A stretch of DNA of 42,864 nucleotides from a virus: positions 1 through 42,864 of the IMG/VR virus record IMGVR_UViG_3300021378_000051, one strand, 5' to 3'. The position numbers and the translations under genes were made by a program. The notes under the pieces were generated by a model. That model had not been told where the DNA came from. It did no database searches and saw only the letters and a list, made by a program, of their open reading frames with translations. Below, piece after piece: positions 9,801 through 18,919 of the stretch. How positions within the stretch are numbered: the first letter of the stretch is position 1; each line of letters opens with the position of its first letter.

Positions 9801-12347
9801 TGCACGTATAGTTCCGCCATCTTCTGCAAAATATCCAACTGAGCAATAATATGTAAACACTGATACAAGCTCAGCCCTTGCGCCGTTACTTACCCAGGCT
9901 CCAATACCGTCACTTAGTACTTGTGTAAAGTCATTACTAACCATTGACTTATTACCGCCATTGTGATAAGATCCGTCAACTTTTTTACCAACACATGCTC
10001 CGCCAATATTAGTTACACCCTGTATGTAAGGTGATCTTTGCATAATCCATGTACGTTCGTCTGCTGGACCCCAACCTGGATCTAAACTTGTACATGCACC
10101 ACCTGTTGGACGTTGATACAAGTCAAATACGCCCGGAGGATTTAGTGTTCCAGTAAGTCCTTTAGTTGTTAAGTTTCTAAGCCCTGTTGTATCTCTAAGG
10201 AGAAATAAGTCATCTAAAAACGAACCATTAACAGCATTTGCATATCTTCTAGCTGCTTGTAAAGTTCCGTAGTTTCCTGAAAACTGAAGATCTCTTGCTA
10301 CGCCTCTAATTAAAGAATTAACATCATCGTATAATCTTACTTTATCAAGATTGTCATATGAAAGATTTAAGTAAGCATAAATTTCTGCCTGTATCCATTC
10401 TAAGTTTACTCTTAACTGATTTGCTCCTTCGACCATTCCGTCTAATACTGATAATGTATTTGATCCTGAAAGTGTTGGATTATTATCTTCAGACGCAATG
10501 TAAAATTCTACATAATTTTTAAAGTCATCTAGTAATGCAATTATCCTATTCGAAGCTTCAAGATTAGATGGATCAATATTTCTTATTGGTGTTACAGTGT
10601 TGCCTGCTGTATTACTAACTGGATTGTTAGCTATTAAATCAAATATAAATGATGAAATATGTGTAATGTATTCTTTAACGTGTACATAGTCACCCGTATC
10701 AGTAGCTGCATCGTATGCATATTCTGGAATTGCTGGTGTTGCTGTAATAGTTGTTGATCTTAATTCATCACCCATAACTACACAACCAGCAGGCACAATA
10801 ATTGGTCCTATTTCATCATAGTTTCCTGTTGCAACAGCAACTTTAGTTGGTGACAATGGAGGGAAATTATCTTCAATAAATTCACAAGCATATCTAACTG
10901 TTCTAAATGGTAATTCTGCACTTCGACCTCTTCCTGGAAATGAATCATTAATACCATATGGAGCAACATAAATTACATCTGAGTCAGCAGTAAAAGTTCT
11001 CCAAAATATTTCTTGTTCTTCTGTAATTGACAAAACATTCTCTTTTTCGCCAATTTGCACACGAGTATCTCCAAGTGTACTTCCGTCACCTGCGCCTGTT
11101 CGTGATAACCCAAATGTAAGCAAGTCACCTTTGTCGTGTAATCCACCTTCGTCACCTGCTTGGATTAAAATGTCCCAGTATGCATATATGTTTCCGTTGT
11201 CTCCTGGATAATTCTCTCCATCTGATGTATGCTCATAGTTACAAACATATGCTGTACCTAAATGATAAACTATGTCACCAACTGAATAATAATTTCCAGT
11301 TCCCCAAGGTGCTTTGAAGACTTTACCTGGAATAATTTTTTCCCAAACTTCTGTATCTAAGTAAGTTAACGAACTTTCGTCTCCGTCGTTAATATTAACA
11401 TCTCTTAGAGCAACGTATACATTACCGCCACGTTGTGTAATATCTCCAGTTTTAAATTCTTTTGATAAACTCCACTCGCCTACAAATTGATATCCTTTAG
11501 ATAATATCAACCAGTCATTAGTACTATCTTCTCCTGAAGAAAATCCTCTTACAATTCTTGACGGATCTGATTCAATGTTATTTGTAATTGCATAGTATGA
11601 TGTTCCGCCGTATCTTACTACATCACCAATATTATACTGAGTGGTACTATTCCACTCTCCGTCAAATTGTGTACCAAATGCAAATATTGTAAACTTGTTA
11701 TCTTCTAATTCGCTAATATTTGATGTATGAGATTCTATACATTTAAATAACGAGCCGCCATATTTTACAATATCATTAATTCTGTATTCTGTACTCGGTA
11801 GCCAAGCATTTCTATATTCTTGTCCTACATGATACTCTTGCCAATCATTTTGGTTATCTTCTAATTTACCTTGTGCCGAATGTGAAGTTAAACATTTCCA
11901 AAGATTGCCGCCATATTTTACAATATCGCCATGTCCGTATTCTGTGCCTGCTTCCCACTGTGCATCAAATTTAATGTGTTTAGTAAAGACAGCCCATTTT
12001 GCTATATCGGTTTGAAACTGTGATCCTGTATGTGCTACAGTACAGTCCCAAACGGTACCACCAAACAAAACAATATCACCTACGTTATATGATGTACCCG
12101 GTGCCCAGTCTCCAACAAATGATTTACTCGCTGTCATCACAACCCATTTTGGTTGTGGCTGTGGAGGATTACTCTCAGGTAAAATAGCGTTTAAGTCTGT
12201 TGCAAATAGTGCTGAACCTGTATGTGATATTATACAAACATAACTAAATCCGTTTACACGAACAACGTCATCACGTTTGTAGTCAGTACCAGTTACCCAG
12301 TCACCTCTCCAGTTATACTTAAATCTATCTAACTTAAACTCTGCCAT
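6828..12347 (-). CDS. Giant modular tail-fibre/baseplate structural protein with seven CBM-like repeats and Asp-box propeller
   Basis: This 1839-residue protein starts MAEFKL, as does its downstream neighbour, and is its paralogue. Residues 1 to about 395 hold seven W..GT.Y..GD.V.YGG..Y.C...H repeats like CBM5/12 modules. A beta-helix region begins near 465 (VIYVAPYG, then PFRTVRYA and IIVPAGCVV). A conserved block around 760-900 (SLDPGWGP, SNDFTQVLSDGIGAW, ATNGNNSYG) is shared with the neighbour. Six Asp-box-like motifs at about 1165-1450 (for example SDNAGQTW, SDDGLTW, TQDGITW) suggest a beta-propeller of the BNR type. The C-terminus carries a FYTSTDQDGNFRTGELF motif also found in the two repeat-fibre genes upstream. 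No late promoter lies in the 11-nt gap ahead of it, so it is probably co-transcribed with the two small genes before it. It is a virion protein by context; receptor or glycan binding is inferred. Confidence 0.85.
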   Translation of the reverse strand: MAEFKLDRFKYNWRGDWVTGTDYKRDDVVRVNGFSYVCIISHTGSALFATDLNAILPESNPPQPQPKWVVMTASKSFVGDWAPGTSYNVGDIVLFGGTVWDCTVAHTGSQFQTDIAKWAVFTKHIKFDAQWEAGTEYGHGDIVKYGGNLWKCLTSHSAQGKLEDNQNDWQEYHVGQEYRNAWLPSTEYRINDIVKYGGSLFKCIESHTSNISELEDNKFTIFAFGTQFDGEWNSTTQYNIGDVVRYGGTSYYAITNNIESDPSRIVRGFSSGEDSTNDWLILSKGYQFVGEWSLSKEFKTGDITQRGGNVYVALRDVNINDGDESSLTYLDTEVWEKIIPGKVFKAPWGTGNYYSVGDIVYHLGTAYVCNYEHTSDGENYPGDNGNIYAYWDILIQAGDEGGLHDKGDLLTFGLSRTGAGDGSTLGDTRVQIGEKENVLSITEEQEIFWRTFTADSDVIYVAPYGINDSFPGRGRSAELPFRTVRYACEFIEDNFPPLSPTKVAVATGNYDEIGPIIVPAGCVVMGDELRSTTITATPAIPEYAYDAATDTGDYVHVKEYITHISSFIFDLIANNPVSNTAGNTVTPIRNIDPSNLEASNRIIALLDDFKNYVEFYIASEDNNPTLSGSNTLSVLDGMVEGANQLRVNLEWIQAEIYAYLNLSYDNLDKVRLYDDVNSLIRGVARDLQFSGNYGTLQAARRYANAVNGSFLDDLFLLRDTTGLRNLTTKGLTGTLNPPGVFDLYQRPTGGACTSLDPGWGPADERTWIMQRSPYIQGVTNIGGACVGKKVDGSYHNGGNKSMVSNDFTQVLSDGIGAWVSNGARAELVSVFTYYCSVGYFAEDGGTIRATNGNNSYGSWGAIADGNDPAETPDTCSVWNRNNEALVASAFIGGSTDEVKLFEYAHCGQYYTNATASVVGAGASLSTQYEDFRDLAISQVRLINTTGSGSEGGSNYLVRQGFAQVTADASSTIKISNADPTQFLSEIAGMRIVIISGPATGQYGYIDSYSVISKEIGVKRESDDQDGWDHVTPGTTLATAFDSTTQYRIEPRVEVTSPSLSSNSYDIVNARTFTDVAEGGTSVTYQNITIGLGSGAVEGIDQASAVYRILRTGKVYTPTLIDGGAGYASGDKITISGDQLGGTSPDNDLIVTVLTVTDDSTNSILTASFSGIGREPRLVACADPNYIAYSDNAGQTWTETTHDVTGVNFHTVVAGDNKFIAVAGQSNQYVFSLTGESWTTRSFPGANNWMHATYGGGKFVVCTAAYANFLYSDDGLTWSETPHGGAVSAFAKVAYGQGKFVSVSNEDRAVTISSDGITWNRVNDKLPAEFATVNAIEFCGFAYGDNRFVGITESGKTCFSVDEGETWVLGGDVPQNGGSTLVYTDLKYGNGVWMATAVDGVGGGPTNLVATTQDGITWNQYNLDASQPWGTLAYTSNGNDPKFVLLGNQATGNGTVQARTGAKAILRADVTQGKITQFKIWNPGGGYASTPTVTITDNQFISEAEPQVRLSNGVLAQPTFNNRGSGYRTNSTDVTITGDGYADIIEQGNKLTLAGVDVVPGPGVQIRINGILDEATEVPDDLKLYNGVKATDLGDDGSGNGTRLVEFQISPTLENTDNLQHGTVVELRSRYSQCRITGHDFLDIGTGGFADTNYPGLYSDGNYFVSAPENEVYETNGGRVFYTSTDQDGNFRTGELFAVNQATGIVTISAQFFDLDGLSELSLGGVRLGGSGTSVQEFSTDPTMSADSNQVIPTQRAIATFLADRLSVGGEDLQTNLLQAGNVQLGGEDNKIDMNNDEILQFRRPVDFSGIQADGITPAGIGGTILSQMLLVRSDNDTVQ

Positions 12348-12358
12348 TATTCATTCCC

Positions 12359-12769
12359 TTAATCAATTACGTTTTCATCTTGGCCTTCGCCGTATGCTAC
12401 TGTTGATACTCCAGTTGGATAATCATATGCTTCTGATATACGTTGCACAAAAAATCCTGTATCTGGTTCTATATAATACAGTAATGATCTATTTTCCCAT
12501 TTAAATTGTGGATATCTAACATTAGGATATACTATGTCATGGTTAGCATCAATGCCATCTAAGAAGTCAATACCTTCTTCAAAATCCGGATAATTTTCCG
12601 AAGCAATGCCCAAATCATTAACAATGACAACATTTTCGGCTCCGCCCCTAAGTTGATCAACTACTACAAAAAATAGTTCTCCATCATTATTTCTACGAAG
12701 ACCGTAAAAATATCTTTTTATAAATCCATCTAGGACGTCTTGTGGTGTTGTTCCTATATAATATGCCAT
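12359..12769 (-). CDS. Small virion-associated hypothetical protein
   Basis: This 136-residue acidic protein begins MAYYIGTTPQDVLDGF and has no motif that I recognise. Its ATG overlaps the stop of the preceding gene in a TAATG arrangement, so translation is probably coupled. It sits between the repeat-fibre gene and the Asp-box fibre gene in one polycistronic stretch, which suggests a small tail or baseplate accessory or a fibre-assembly factor. That role rests on position only. Confidence 0.75.
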   Translation of the reverse strand: MAYYIGTTPQDVLDGFIKRYFYGLRRNNDGELFFVVVDQLRGGAENVVIVNDLGIASENYPDFEEGIDFLDGIDANHDIVYPNVRYPQFKWENRSLLYYIEPDTGFFVQRISEAYDYPTGVSTVAYGEGQDENVID

Positions 12770-13098
12770 TATGTTATCTCCACGTAACTAACAATAACAT
12801 CAACTGAATCATCTAAACTTGATCTAACTAAAAGTCTATTGCTAGGGGCTAACACTAATTTTTCACCAGTTGAAACAGCTCTTAAACTTGTCCCTGCTGG
12901 CAGGATACTATCTTTTAAATAATAACCACTTACACTAGTATCGTCTTCAACTAGCACATCAACGTAAACAAATTTGTCAGTTAGGTTTGTAAAACTTATT
13001 CCTAAAACAGTAACTCTGTTTCCGGGTAACGTTTCATATATAAGTACAGGTTGTGTACCACATTGTTTTATAACTGTATTCTTAAGTGTTGTTGCCAT
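12769..13098 (-). CDS. Small structural protein, probably beta-sandwich
   Basis: This 109-residue protein (MATTLKNTVIKQ...) is rich in Val, Thr and Ser, with alternating hydrophobic strands (VTVLGISFTNLTDKFVYVDV, then SVDVIVSYVEIT at the end). This resembles a small beta-sandwich. The ending is similar to that of the 128-residue protein at 25499-25885 (VISATISYLEV), so the two may be related small decoration or fibre-associated proteins. It follows the upstream fibre gene by 6 nt and overlaps the next gene by one base. The function is unknown. Confidence 0.75.
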   Translation of the reverse strand: MATTLKNTVIKQCGTQPVLIYETLPGNRVTVLGISFTNLTDKFVYVDVLVEDDTSVSGYYLKDSILPAGTSLRAVSTGEKLVLAPSNRLLVRSSLDDSVDVIVSYVEIT

Positions 13099-13104
13099 TC
13101 TCTT

Positions 13105-16100
13105 TTATCCAAATATTAATACTTTTTCTATTGCTATGTCTTCTGCATCCGCATAACTAATACCACCTGATGCACCTGCTACCGATATCCAATTACTTCC
13201 GTCATACATTTCAACTCTAAGATCTTCGGTATTAAATCTTATCATTCCTGTAACCCCTGTAGGCCTTTCTGTGTTATTACCTACCGGTATAACAACCCCA
13301 TATGGGTCTGAAAAATCAACATATCCTTGATTTGTACTTGTAATAGTTGTTACACCATTTGGTGTAACGTTAGTTAATGTATTACCAGTAAACTTAAAGT
13401 TTTCAATGTTGATGCCGCCTGTGCCGTTGCCTGTTAGTTGTAGATCAGTATTATTAGTAATAGTACTTATCACATTTCCATCAAGTTGGATGTCATCTAC
13501 GGTTATTAAATTAGCATCTAATTTTGTGCTATCAACACTTGCTATAGTACTCCCTGCTACAATAAATCTAATAGTGTCATCATTGTTGCCTGGTGATAGT
13601 TCTGCTGTTACTTTAGTATTACCATCAGCATCTTCAACACCATCAAGTCTTGTCCAACCGTTGTTAGTATAACCTTCATATCTTTCAAGTTCAGTATTAT
13701 ATCTAATCTGGCCTGTTACTCCAGTTGGACGTTGACTTGTGTCGCCCTTTGGTAGTTGAACAGCACCAGTTGCATCAATTATAACTAATTCAGTGTTTGG
13801 AGTTAAAGTTATGTTCGAAGTACTAGATATTGTTGCATCTATTACATTAATATCATCTAGTACAATGCTTCCTGTACCACTAGTACGCAATTCTAAATCA
13901 CTATTTGATGTTGTAGTTGTAATAAAGTTATCGTCAATTAATATGTCACCAGTAGTAAAATTATTTGCTTGTATAGTTCCTGTACTTACAACATCACCAA
14001 CTGTTAATGATCCGCCCACTGTTAGATTATTTGTAATATCAACATCATTGTTTGGTACTATTACTTCACCAGTACCAGCTGCTTGAAGTTCTAAATTTGC
14101 GTTTGATGATGTAGTTGTAATAATATTATCATCAATTAATATTTCTTCAAATTGGAATGCTCCAGAAACATCTAAGTCACCAGTAACAGTTAAACTTCCA
14201 TTAATATTAAAGTTTCCAGTTTGTGACAAGTTACCAATATGTGTAACTGTGCCTGTAATACTAGTGTCGCCCTGTAAGTCTGTTGTGCCGCCAACTGTAG
14301 TGTCACCAGTAATTTCAACATTATTGCTTGGTACTATTACTTCACCTGTGCCGTTTGCACGTAATTCTAAATCACTATTTGATGTAGTAGTTGTGATAAA
14401 GTTATCATCGATTAATATATCTCCGGTACTAAATCTATTTGCTGTAATTGTACCAGCACTATTAATATCTCCAGTTGTGATTGTTCCAGTAACTATTAAG
14501 TCATTATTAATTCTTAAATCAGCATCTGGTATTAATACTTCTCCAGTACCATTTGCACGTAGCTCTAGATCTGCGTTACTAGTTGTAGTTGTGATAAAGT
14601 TATCATCAATTAGTATTTCTTCAAATTGTGCAGAACCTGTAACATCTAAATCTTGAGTTACTGTGAGATTGCCGTCAATATTTGAATTACCAGTTTGCGT
14701 ATAATTACCTGCATGTGTAATTGTGCCTGTAATATTTGTATCTTGTAAAGTAGCACCAACGCCAACAGTTAAATTTTCTTCGATCTCTACATCATTATTT
14801 GGAACTATTACTTTACCAGTATTATTTGCTTGTAATATAAGATCTGTATCTAATGTATTTGTAAAGATTCTATTTGTATCAAAACTTATATCATTAACAT
14901 CTAATTGTCCAGTAATATCGTAATTACCAGTAATAGTTGAATTGCCTACGTGAGTTATTACACCTGTAATATTTGTATCGTCGAGTGTAGTTAATTGGTC
15001 AACATCAAGTGTTCCAGTAACTTGAAGATCATTATTTGGTATTAATACTTCACCTGATCCATTTGCACGTAGTTCTAAATCTGCATTACTGTCTGTAGTT
15101 TCAATTATATTTCCTGTAATTCTAACGTTTCCGTTATCAAAATTACCTGTTAAATTTATGTCACCTACTTGTGTTACTGACCCAGTGTGTGTTATAGTTC
15201 CTGTAATTGTTGTTGCTTGTAGATCTGTTGAACCATTTACTGTTAGTGCTTGACCAAATACTACATCATTTCCTTGTACAGTAACTTCTCCAGTTCCACT
15301 TGCACGTAATTCTAAATCACTATTTGACGTAGTAGTTGTGATAAAGTTATCATCAATCTGTATTTCTCCGTTTGAGAAAGTGCCGCCAATATTAAAGTTT
15401 CCAGTATGATTTCTATCACCAACGTGTGTAAGTGTTCCTGTAACACTTGTATCTTGTAGTGTAGTAGTTCCGTTAACTGTTAAATTATTAGTAATTACTA
15501 CATCACTAGTTGGAACTACTATTTCTCCAGTGCCGTTTGCAGTTAATTGTAAATCTGTATCATTAGAAGCTGCTTGAATAGTGTTACCATTAATTTCAAT
15601 ATCGTCAACTTCAAGAATTCCTGTAATTGTTAAATTACCAGTTTGTGTGTGATCGCCAGTATGTGTAACTGTGCCGTTTATTGTTGTTGCTTGTAGATCT
15701 GTTGAACCATTTACAGTTAAATCTTGTGATAAAATAACATCGTCATTTGGTATTAATACATCGCCACTTCCGCTTGCACGTAATTCTAAATCTGTATTTG
15801 TAGTAGTTGTTTCGACTACATTACCAATAATTCTTATCTCTTGGTTAGACCAAGTTCCAGTAATATCGTAATTGCCTGTATGAGAAACATCACCAGTATG
15901 TGTTAGTGTTCCGTTTACAGTCAAGTCTGCTGTAGTTGTTAATCCAGTGACATCAAGTGTGCCTGTAATATCAACATCATTGGAGGCAATTTTAATTACT
16001 CCAGATCCATCAGCACTTAATTCTAAATCATTACTACTTACGGTTTGAATAACAAAGTTATTAATATTTAATTGACCAGTAGTAAATGCGTCTGAAGTAA

Positions 16101-18771
16101 CCGTTCCTGTAGTGGTTAAATTATTAGCATCAATATCGTTATCAACAGTTAAGTCATTTGAAATTGTAACATTAGCACTTGGTACTATTACTTCACCTGT
16201 GCCGGTTGCACGTAGTTCTAAGTTTGCGTTACTAGTTGTAGTTGTGATAAAGTTATCGTCAATTAGTATTTCTTCAAACTGTGCGTACTGTGTTACGTCT
16301 AGTTTTCCTGTTACAGTTAAGTTACCATCAACACTTGAATCACCAGTATGTGTTAAATTACCAACATGGGTAAGTGTACCGGTAATATTTGTATCTTGTA
16401 GTGTAGTAGTTCCGTCAACAGTTAAGTTATTATTAATTTGTACGTTATTGTCTGGTACTAATATTTCGCCTGTACCACTTGCTCGTAATTCTAAATCTGC
16501 ATTACTAGTTGTAGTTGTAATGAAGTTTGTTTCAATTGTAATATCGTCGATAACAGCTCTGTTAACATTTATGTTGTTCCAACGTTTTGAGTCTGTACCT
16601 AAATTATATGTGCTAGTTGCACTAGGAACAATATCACTATCAATACCTGCAACAATTTGAATAGTATCATTTGCATCGTCACCAATAGTAATATTTCCGC
16701 CAATAGTAACATTACCAGTTACATCTAAGTTACCAGTAATATTAACATTGTCATTTAAATTAATTTGATTGTTACTTGCTGTTAAGTTAACTGCGCCAGT
16801 TAGCGATTCTATAGTGTTGCCACTAATTCTAAAGTTTCCTGTTTCAATTTTACTTCCGTCAACAAAAGTTGTGCCGCCACCGTCTATAAATGAAACACCA
16901 TTAGTTGTATTAATAGTAAAGTCGGAAACTGTAAAGTCTACTGTACCTGTTTGCTGATCAACAAAGAATAAATCACCAACTCTAAAGTCGCCTTCATGGT
17001 CAACTGAGTTGTATCTAATTTTGGCATCATTAAGTTCTGTAACTTCATTCTCTTGTATAACTGTTCCTGGGTCATTAGTAACTTCTTTACCATTACCAAT
17101 GTATGCTAGATTATGTCCAATAGCATAAACAATAACACCAGGGCCATCACCGTATAATCCATAGTTACCATAAACACTAGCACTACCAATCATGCGTATT
17201 TCTGCACCAAAGTCTTTTAGATCATAATTTTCAATACTTGTTGCTGTTGCGCCTGCGCCGTTTGATATACTTGCAGGTGTTGTGTCAAATCCTTGTAGTC
17301 CTGTAAACTTGCCATCAACTACAATAGTATCTCCTTCGATACTTTCAATAGTTGCATTTGCTACACTTGAATTATCTGTTGAAGTAAATGTAACTGTATT
17401 ACCTACAGCAAACGTTCCGCTTATGCCTCCTAAACGTACTCGTGTTTTACCATCATTGTACAATCCTTGATTACTATCAAATGCATATACTGAACGATTA
17501 GCAAAATATGTAAAGGAGTTTAACCACTCCATTCTAGTACCATTAGTTGCTAATATAGCATCAACACCTGGTGTAATAAATGTTGCTGCATGGAATAAAA
17601 TACTTGCTTCTTTAGAACTTGCATTAACTACACTTCCATCAAAGTAACCACCACGACCAGCATCGCCTTCATTAAATCCTCTTGGATCTTCTGTTGTAGT
17701 TACTGAGCCTTTAGTTATTACTGTTATGTTTTTAATGTAAGGACTTCTTGAAGTAACATTCATATTTGGTGCAAATCTAAATGCGTGTCCAGTATTGTTT
17801 CCGGAATCGTAATAGAAATTACCAATTGTTAAATCTTGTATTGTAGTTTCGCCGTTTAGTAAAAAACAGTCCTGCGAGTTATTTGAACTTGGTGGATGTA
17901 AAAATACTGAACGTAAATTTTCACCTTTAATAGTTACGCCTGCAGGAACTTCTATAGGAAACGTTTCTTCATATGTTCCTGGATATATGTGAATAGTATC
18001 ACCAGCTGCTGCAACAGTTACTGCATGATCAAGTGTTAAAAACGGATCTTGTTGATGTGTACCAGTTGCTGTATTACTACCATTAGTTGAAACATAAAAT
18101 GTATTTCCGGGTCTAGTACTTAAATCAACACCTTGGATTATTAAGTCACCGGTATCAACTGTTTCTGCAATAAGAGTTTTTACTTTAACATCGCGCCAGC
18201 GTTTAGTGTCAGATCCTAAATCATAAATTTCATTTTGGTCTGGAATAATATTACTGTTTACGTCTGCATTAAAATTAATACTATCTGTGTCTGCATTACC
18301 TAAAACAATGTTGCCGTCTGCTGTAATATTTCCAGTTGCATGAATATTGCCAGTAACATTAGTATCAGCAAATATCTCAACTTTTCCTGTTCCGTTAGGA
18401 CGAAGTTCTAAGTTTGCATTTGAATTAAGTGTGCTAATTGTATTGTTGTCAATACCTACTCCGTTTACTTCTAAACGTGTTTGGTAAACAACAGTGTCTG
18501 TGCCGACTGTGACTAGATTTAAGTCGCCATCTGTTTCAATAGTGCGTCCACTAATAGATATATCACCTATTGTGGCTAGTGTGTCGACTTGTAAATTGGT
18601 TGTTTTTGTGGTTCCGTTAACAGTGAAATCGTGGGTTGGTGACGCGGTTCTAATACCGATACGCTGATTATTAACATCTAGATATAATAAGTCTGTCTCA
18701 AAGGCCAAATCCACACCATTACGTATGAGATTGGACTTCAAAAGCGGACCCGATATGCGACCTACAGCCAT
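13105..18771 (-). CDS. Giant repeat fibre protein (1888 aa), beta-helix plus about 14 fibre repeats
   Basis: The N-terminus GRISGP.LK.NL.R.GVD.AFETDLLY is shared with the 2004-residue upstream neighbour and marks the two as paralogues. A pectate-lyase/DUF1565-like beta-helix begins near residue 222 (FYVSTNGS, then IHIYPGTYEE and GVTIKGENLR). Around 590 comes a DFRVGDLFFVDQQTGTVDF segment shared with the other fibres. From about 740 to 1640 the chain repeats a module containing DDNFITTTTSN, LELRASGTGEV, NNLTVNG and GTLTHTGN; I count about 14 copies of the LELRA-type core across the whole protein. Two RPTGVTG..R.NTE modules lie near the C-terminus, which ends AEDIAIEKVLIFG. It is almost certainly a long trimeric tail fibre or baseplate spike. 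A late promoter lies about 118 nt upstream of the start, giving a long structured leader. The GGAG ribosome site is 7 nt before the ATG. Confidence 0.87.
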   Translation of the reverse strand: MAVGRISGPLLKSNLIRNGVDLAFETDLLYLDVNNQRIGIRTASPTHDFTVNGTTKTTNLQVDTLATIGDISISGRTIETDGDLNLVTVGTDTVVYQTRLEVNGVGIDNNTISTLNSNANLELRPNGTGKVEIFADTNVTGNIHATGNITADGNIVLGNADTDSINFNADVNSNIIPDQNEIYDLGSDTKRWRDVKVKTLIAETVDTGDLIIQGVDLSTRPGNTFYVSTNGSNTATGTHQQDPFLTLDHAVTVAAAGDTIHIYPGTYEETFPIEVPAGVTIKGENLRSVFLHPPSSNNSQDCFLLNGETTIQDLTIGNFYYDSGNNTGHAFRFAPNMNVTSRSPYIKNITVITKGSVTTTEDPRGFNEGDAGRGGYFDGSVVNASSKEASILFHAATFITPGVDAILATNGTRMEWLNSFTYFANRSVYAFDSNQGLYNDGKTRVRLGGISGTFAVGNTVTFTSTDNSSVANATIESIEGDTIVVDGKFTGLQGFDTTPASISNGAGATATSIENYDLKDFGAEIRMIGSASVYGNYGLYGDGPGVIVYAIGHNLAYIGNGKEVTNDPGTVIQENEVTELNDAKIRYNSVDHEGDFRVGDLFFVDQQTGTVDFTVSDFTINTTNGVSFIDGGGTTFVDGSKIETGNFRISGNTIESLTGAVNLTASNNQINLNDNVNITGNLDVTGNVTIGGNITIGDDANDTIQIVAGIDSDIVPSATSTYNLGTDSKRWNNINVNRAVIDDITIETNFITTTTSNADLELRASGTGEILVPDNNVQINNNLTVDGTTTLQDTNITGTLTHVGNLTHTGDSSVDGNLTVTGKLDVTQYAQFEEILIDDNFITTTTSNANLELRATGTGEVIVPSANVTISNDLTVDNDIDANNLTTTGTVTSDAFTTGQLNINNFVIQTVSSNDLELSADGSGVIKIASNDVDITGTLDVTGLTTTADLTVNGTLTHTGDVSHTGNYDITGTWSNQEIRIIGNVVETTTTNTDLELRASGSGDVLIPNDDVILSQDLTVNGSTDLQATTINGTVTHTGDHTQTGNLTITGILEVDDIEINGNTIQAASNDTDLQLTANGTGEIVVPTSDVVITNNLTVNGTTTLQDTSVTGTLTHVGDRNHTGNFNIGGTFSNGEIQIDDNFITTTTSNSDLELRASGTGEVTVQGNDVVFGQALTVNGSTDLQATTITGTITHTGSVTQVGDINLTGNFDNGNVRITGNIIETTDSNADLELRANGSGEVLIPNNDLQVTGTLDVDQLTTLDDTNITGVITHVGNSTITGNYDITGQLDVNDISFDTNRIFTNTLDTDLILQANNTGKVIVPNNDVEIEENLTVGVGATLQDTNITGTITHAGNYTQTGNSNIDGNLTVTQDLDVTGSAQFEEILIDDNFITTTTSNADLELRANGTGEVLIPDADLRINNDLIVTGTITTGDINSAGTITANRFSTGDILIDDNFITTTTSNSDLELRANGTGEVIVPSNNVEITGDTTVGGTTDLQGDTSITGTVTHIGNLSQTGNFNINGSLTVTGDLDVSGAFQFEEILIDDNIITTTSSNANLELQAAGTGEVIVPNNDVDITNNLTVGGSLTVGDVVSTGTIQANNFTTGDILIDDNFITTTTSNSDLELRTSGTGSIVLDDINVIDATISSTSNITLTPNTELVIIDATGAVQLPKGDTSQRPTGVTGQIRYNTELERYEGYTNNGWTRLDGVEDADGNTKVTAELSPGNNDDTIRFIVAGSTIASVDSTKLDANLITVDDIQLDGNVISTITNNTDLQLTGNGTGGINIENFKFTGNTLTNVTPNGVTTITSTNQGYVDFSDPYGVVIPVGNNTERPTGVTGMIRFNTEDLRVEMYDGSNWISVAGASGGISYADAEDIAIEKVLIFG
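13860..16560 (-). repeat. Tandem degenerate coding repeats in the 1888-aa fibre gene
   Basis: A block is repeated many times. On the plus strand its core reads like gtagttgtgataaagttatc and is followed by caattaatatttcttcaaa. Copies lie near 13913, 14107, 14385, 14584, 15329 and 16227, with more divergent ones between. They encode the (I)DDNFITTTTSN-LELRA module. Some copies are near-identical in DNA, so the tract could change length by recombination. Confidence 0.8.
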
Positions 18772-18888
18772 CTTTTCTCCTTTAACGGGGATCCTGTCCC
18801 TCTAGCCTAATTTTCATCTCGAAAGATCTTTGCTGGCTAACCACAGTTTGTTGTCTGCAATACAATTGGTCGCTGCACTGCATTAATA
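18772..18888 (-). promoter_or_regulatory. Long, potentially structured 5' leader of the 1888-aa fibre gene
   Basis: About 110 nt lie between the late promoter (18889-18896) and the start codon. Minus-strand RNA could form an ATCT-TTCG-AGAT hairpin with a UUCG tetraloop enclosed by a TAGCC/GGCTA helix, followed by GGGA/TCCC just upstream of the AAAGGAG ribosome site. No ORF of note is present. No known riboswitch family is recognised. Confidence 0.4.
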
Positions 18889-18896
18889 GTATTTAT
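18889..18896 (-). promoter_or_regulatory. T4-type late promoter (ATAAATACTATT)
   Basis: The minus strand reads ATAAATACTATT, which matches the extended T4 late promoter consensus except for the first base. It lies in the gap between the two repeat-fibre genes and would drive the 1888-residue gene and the small genes after it. Confidence 0.8.
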
Positions 18897-18919
18897 CGAT
18901 TAAGTTAAAAAGGTAGGAG

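Noticed and set aside
13860-16560. Regularly repeated short sequences resembling a CRISPR array
   Set aside because: Repeats are degenerate, in frame, of uneven spacing and encode fibre protein modules; there are no unique spacers and no cas genes.
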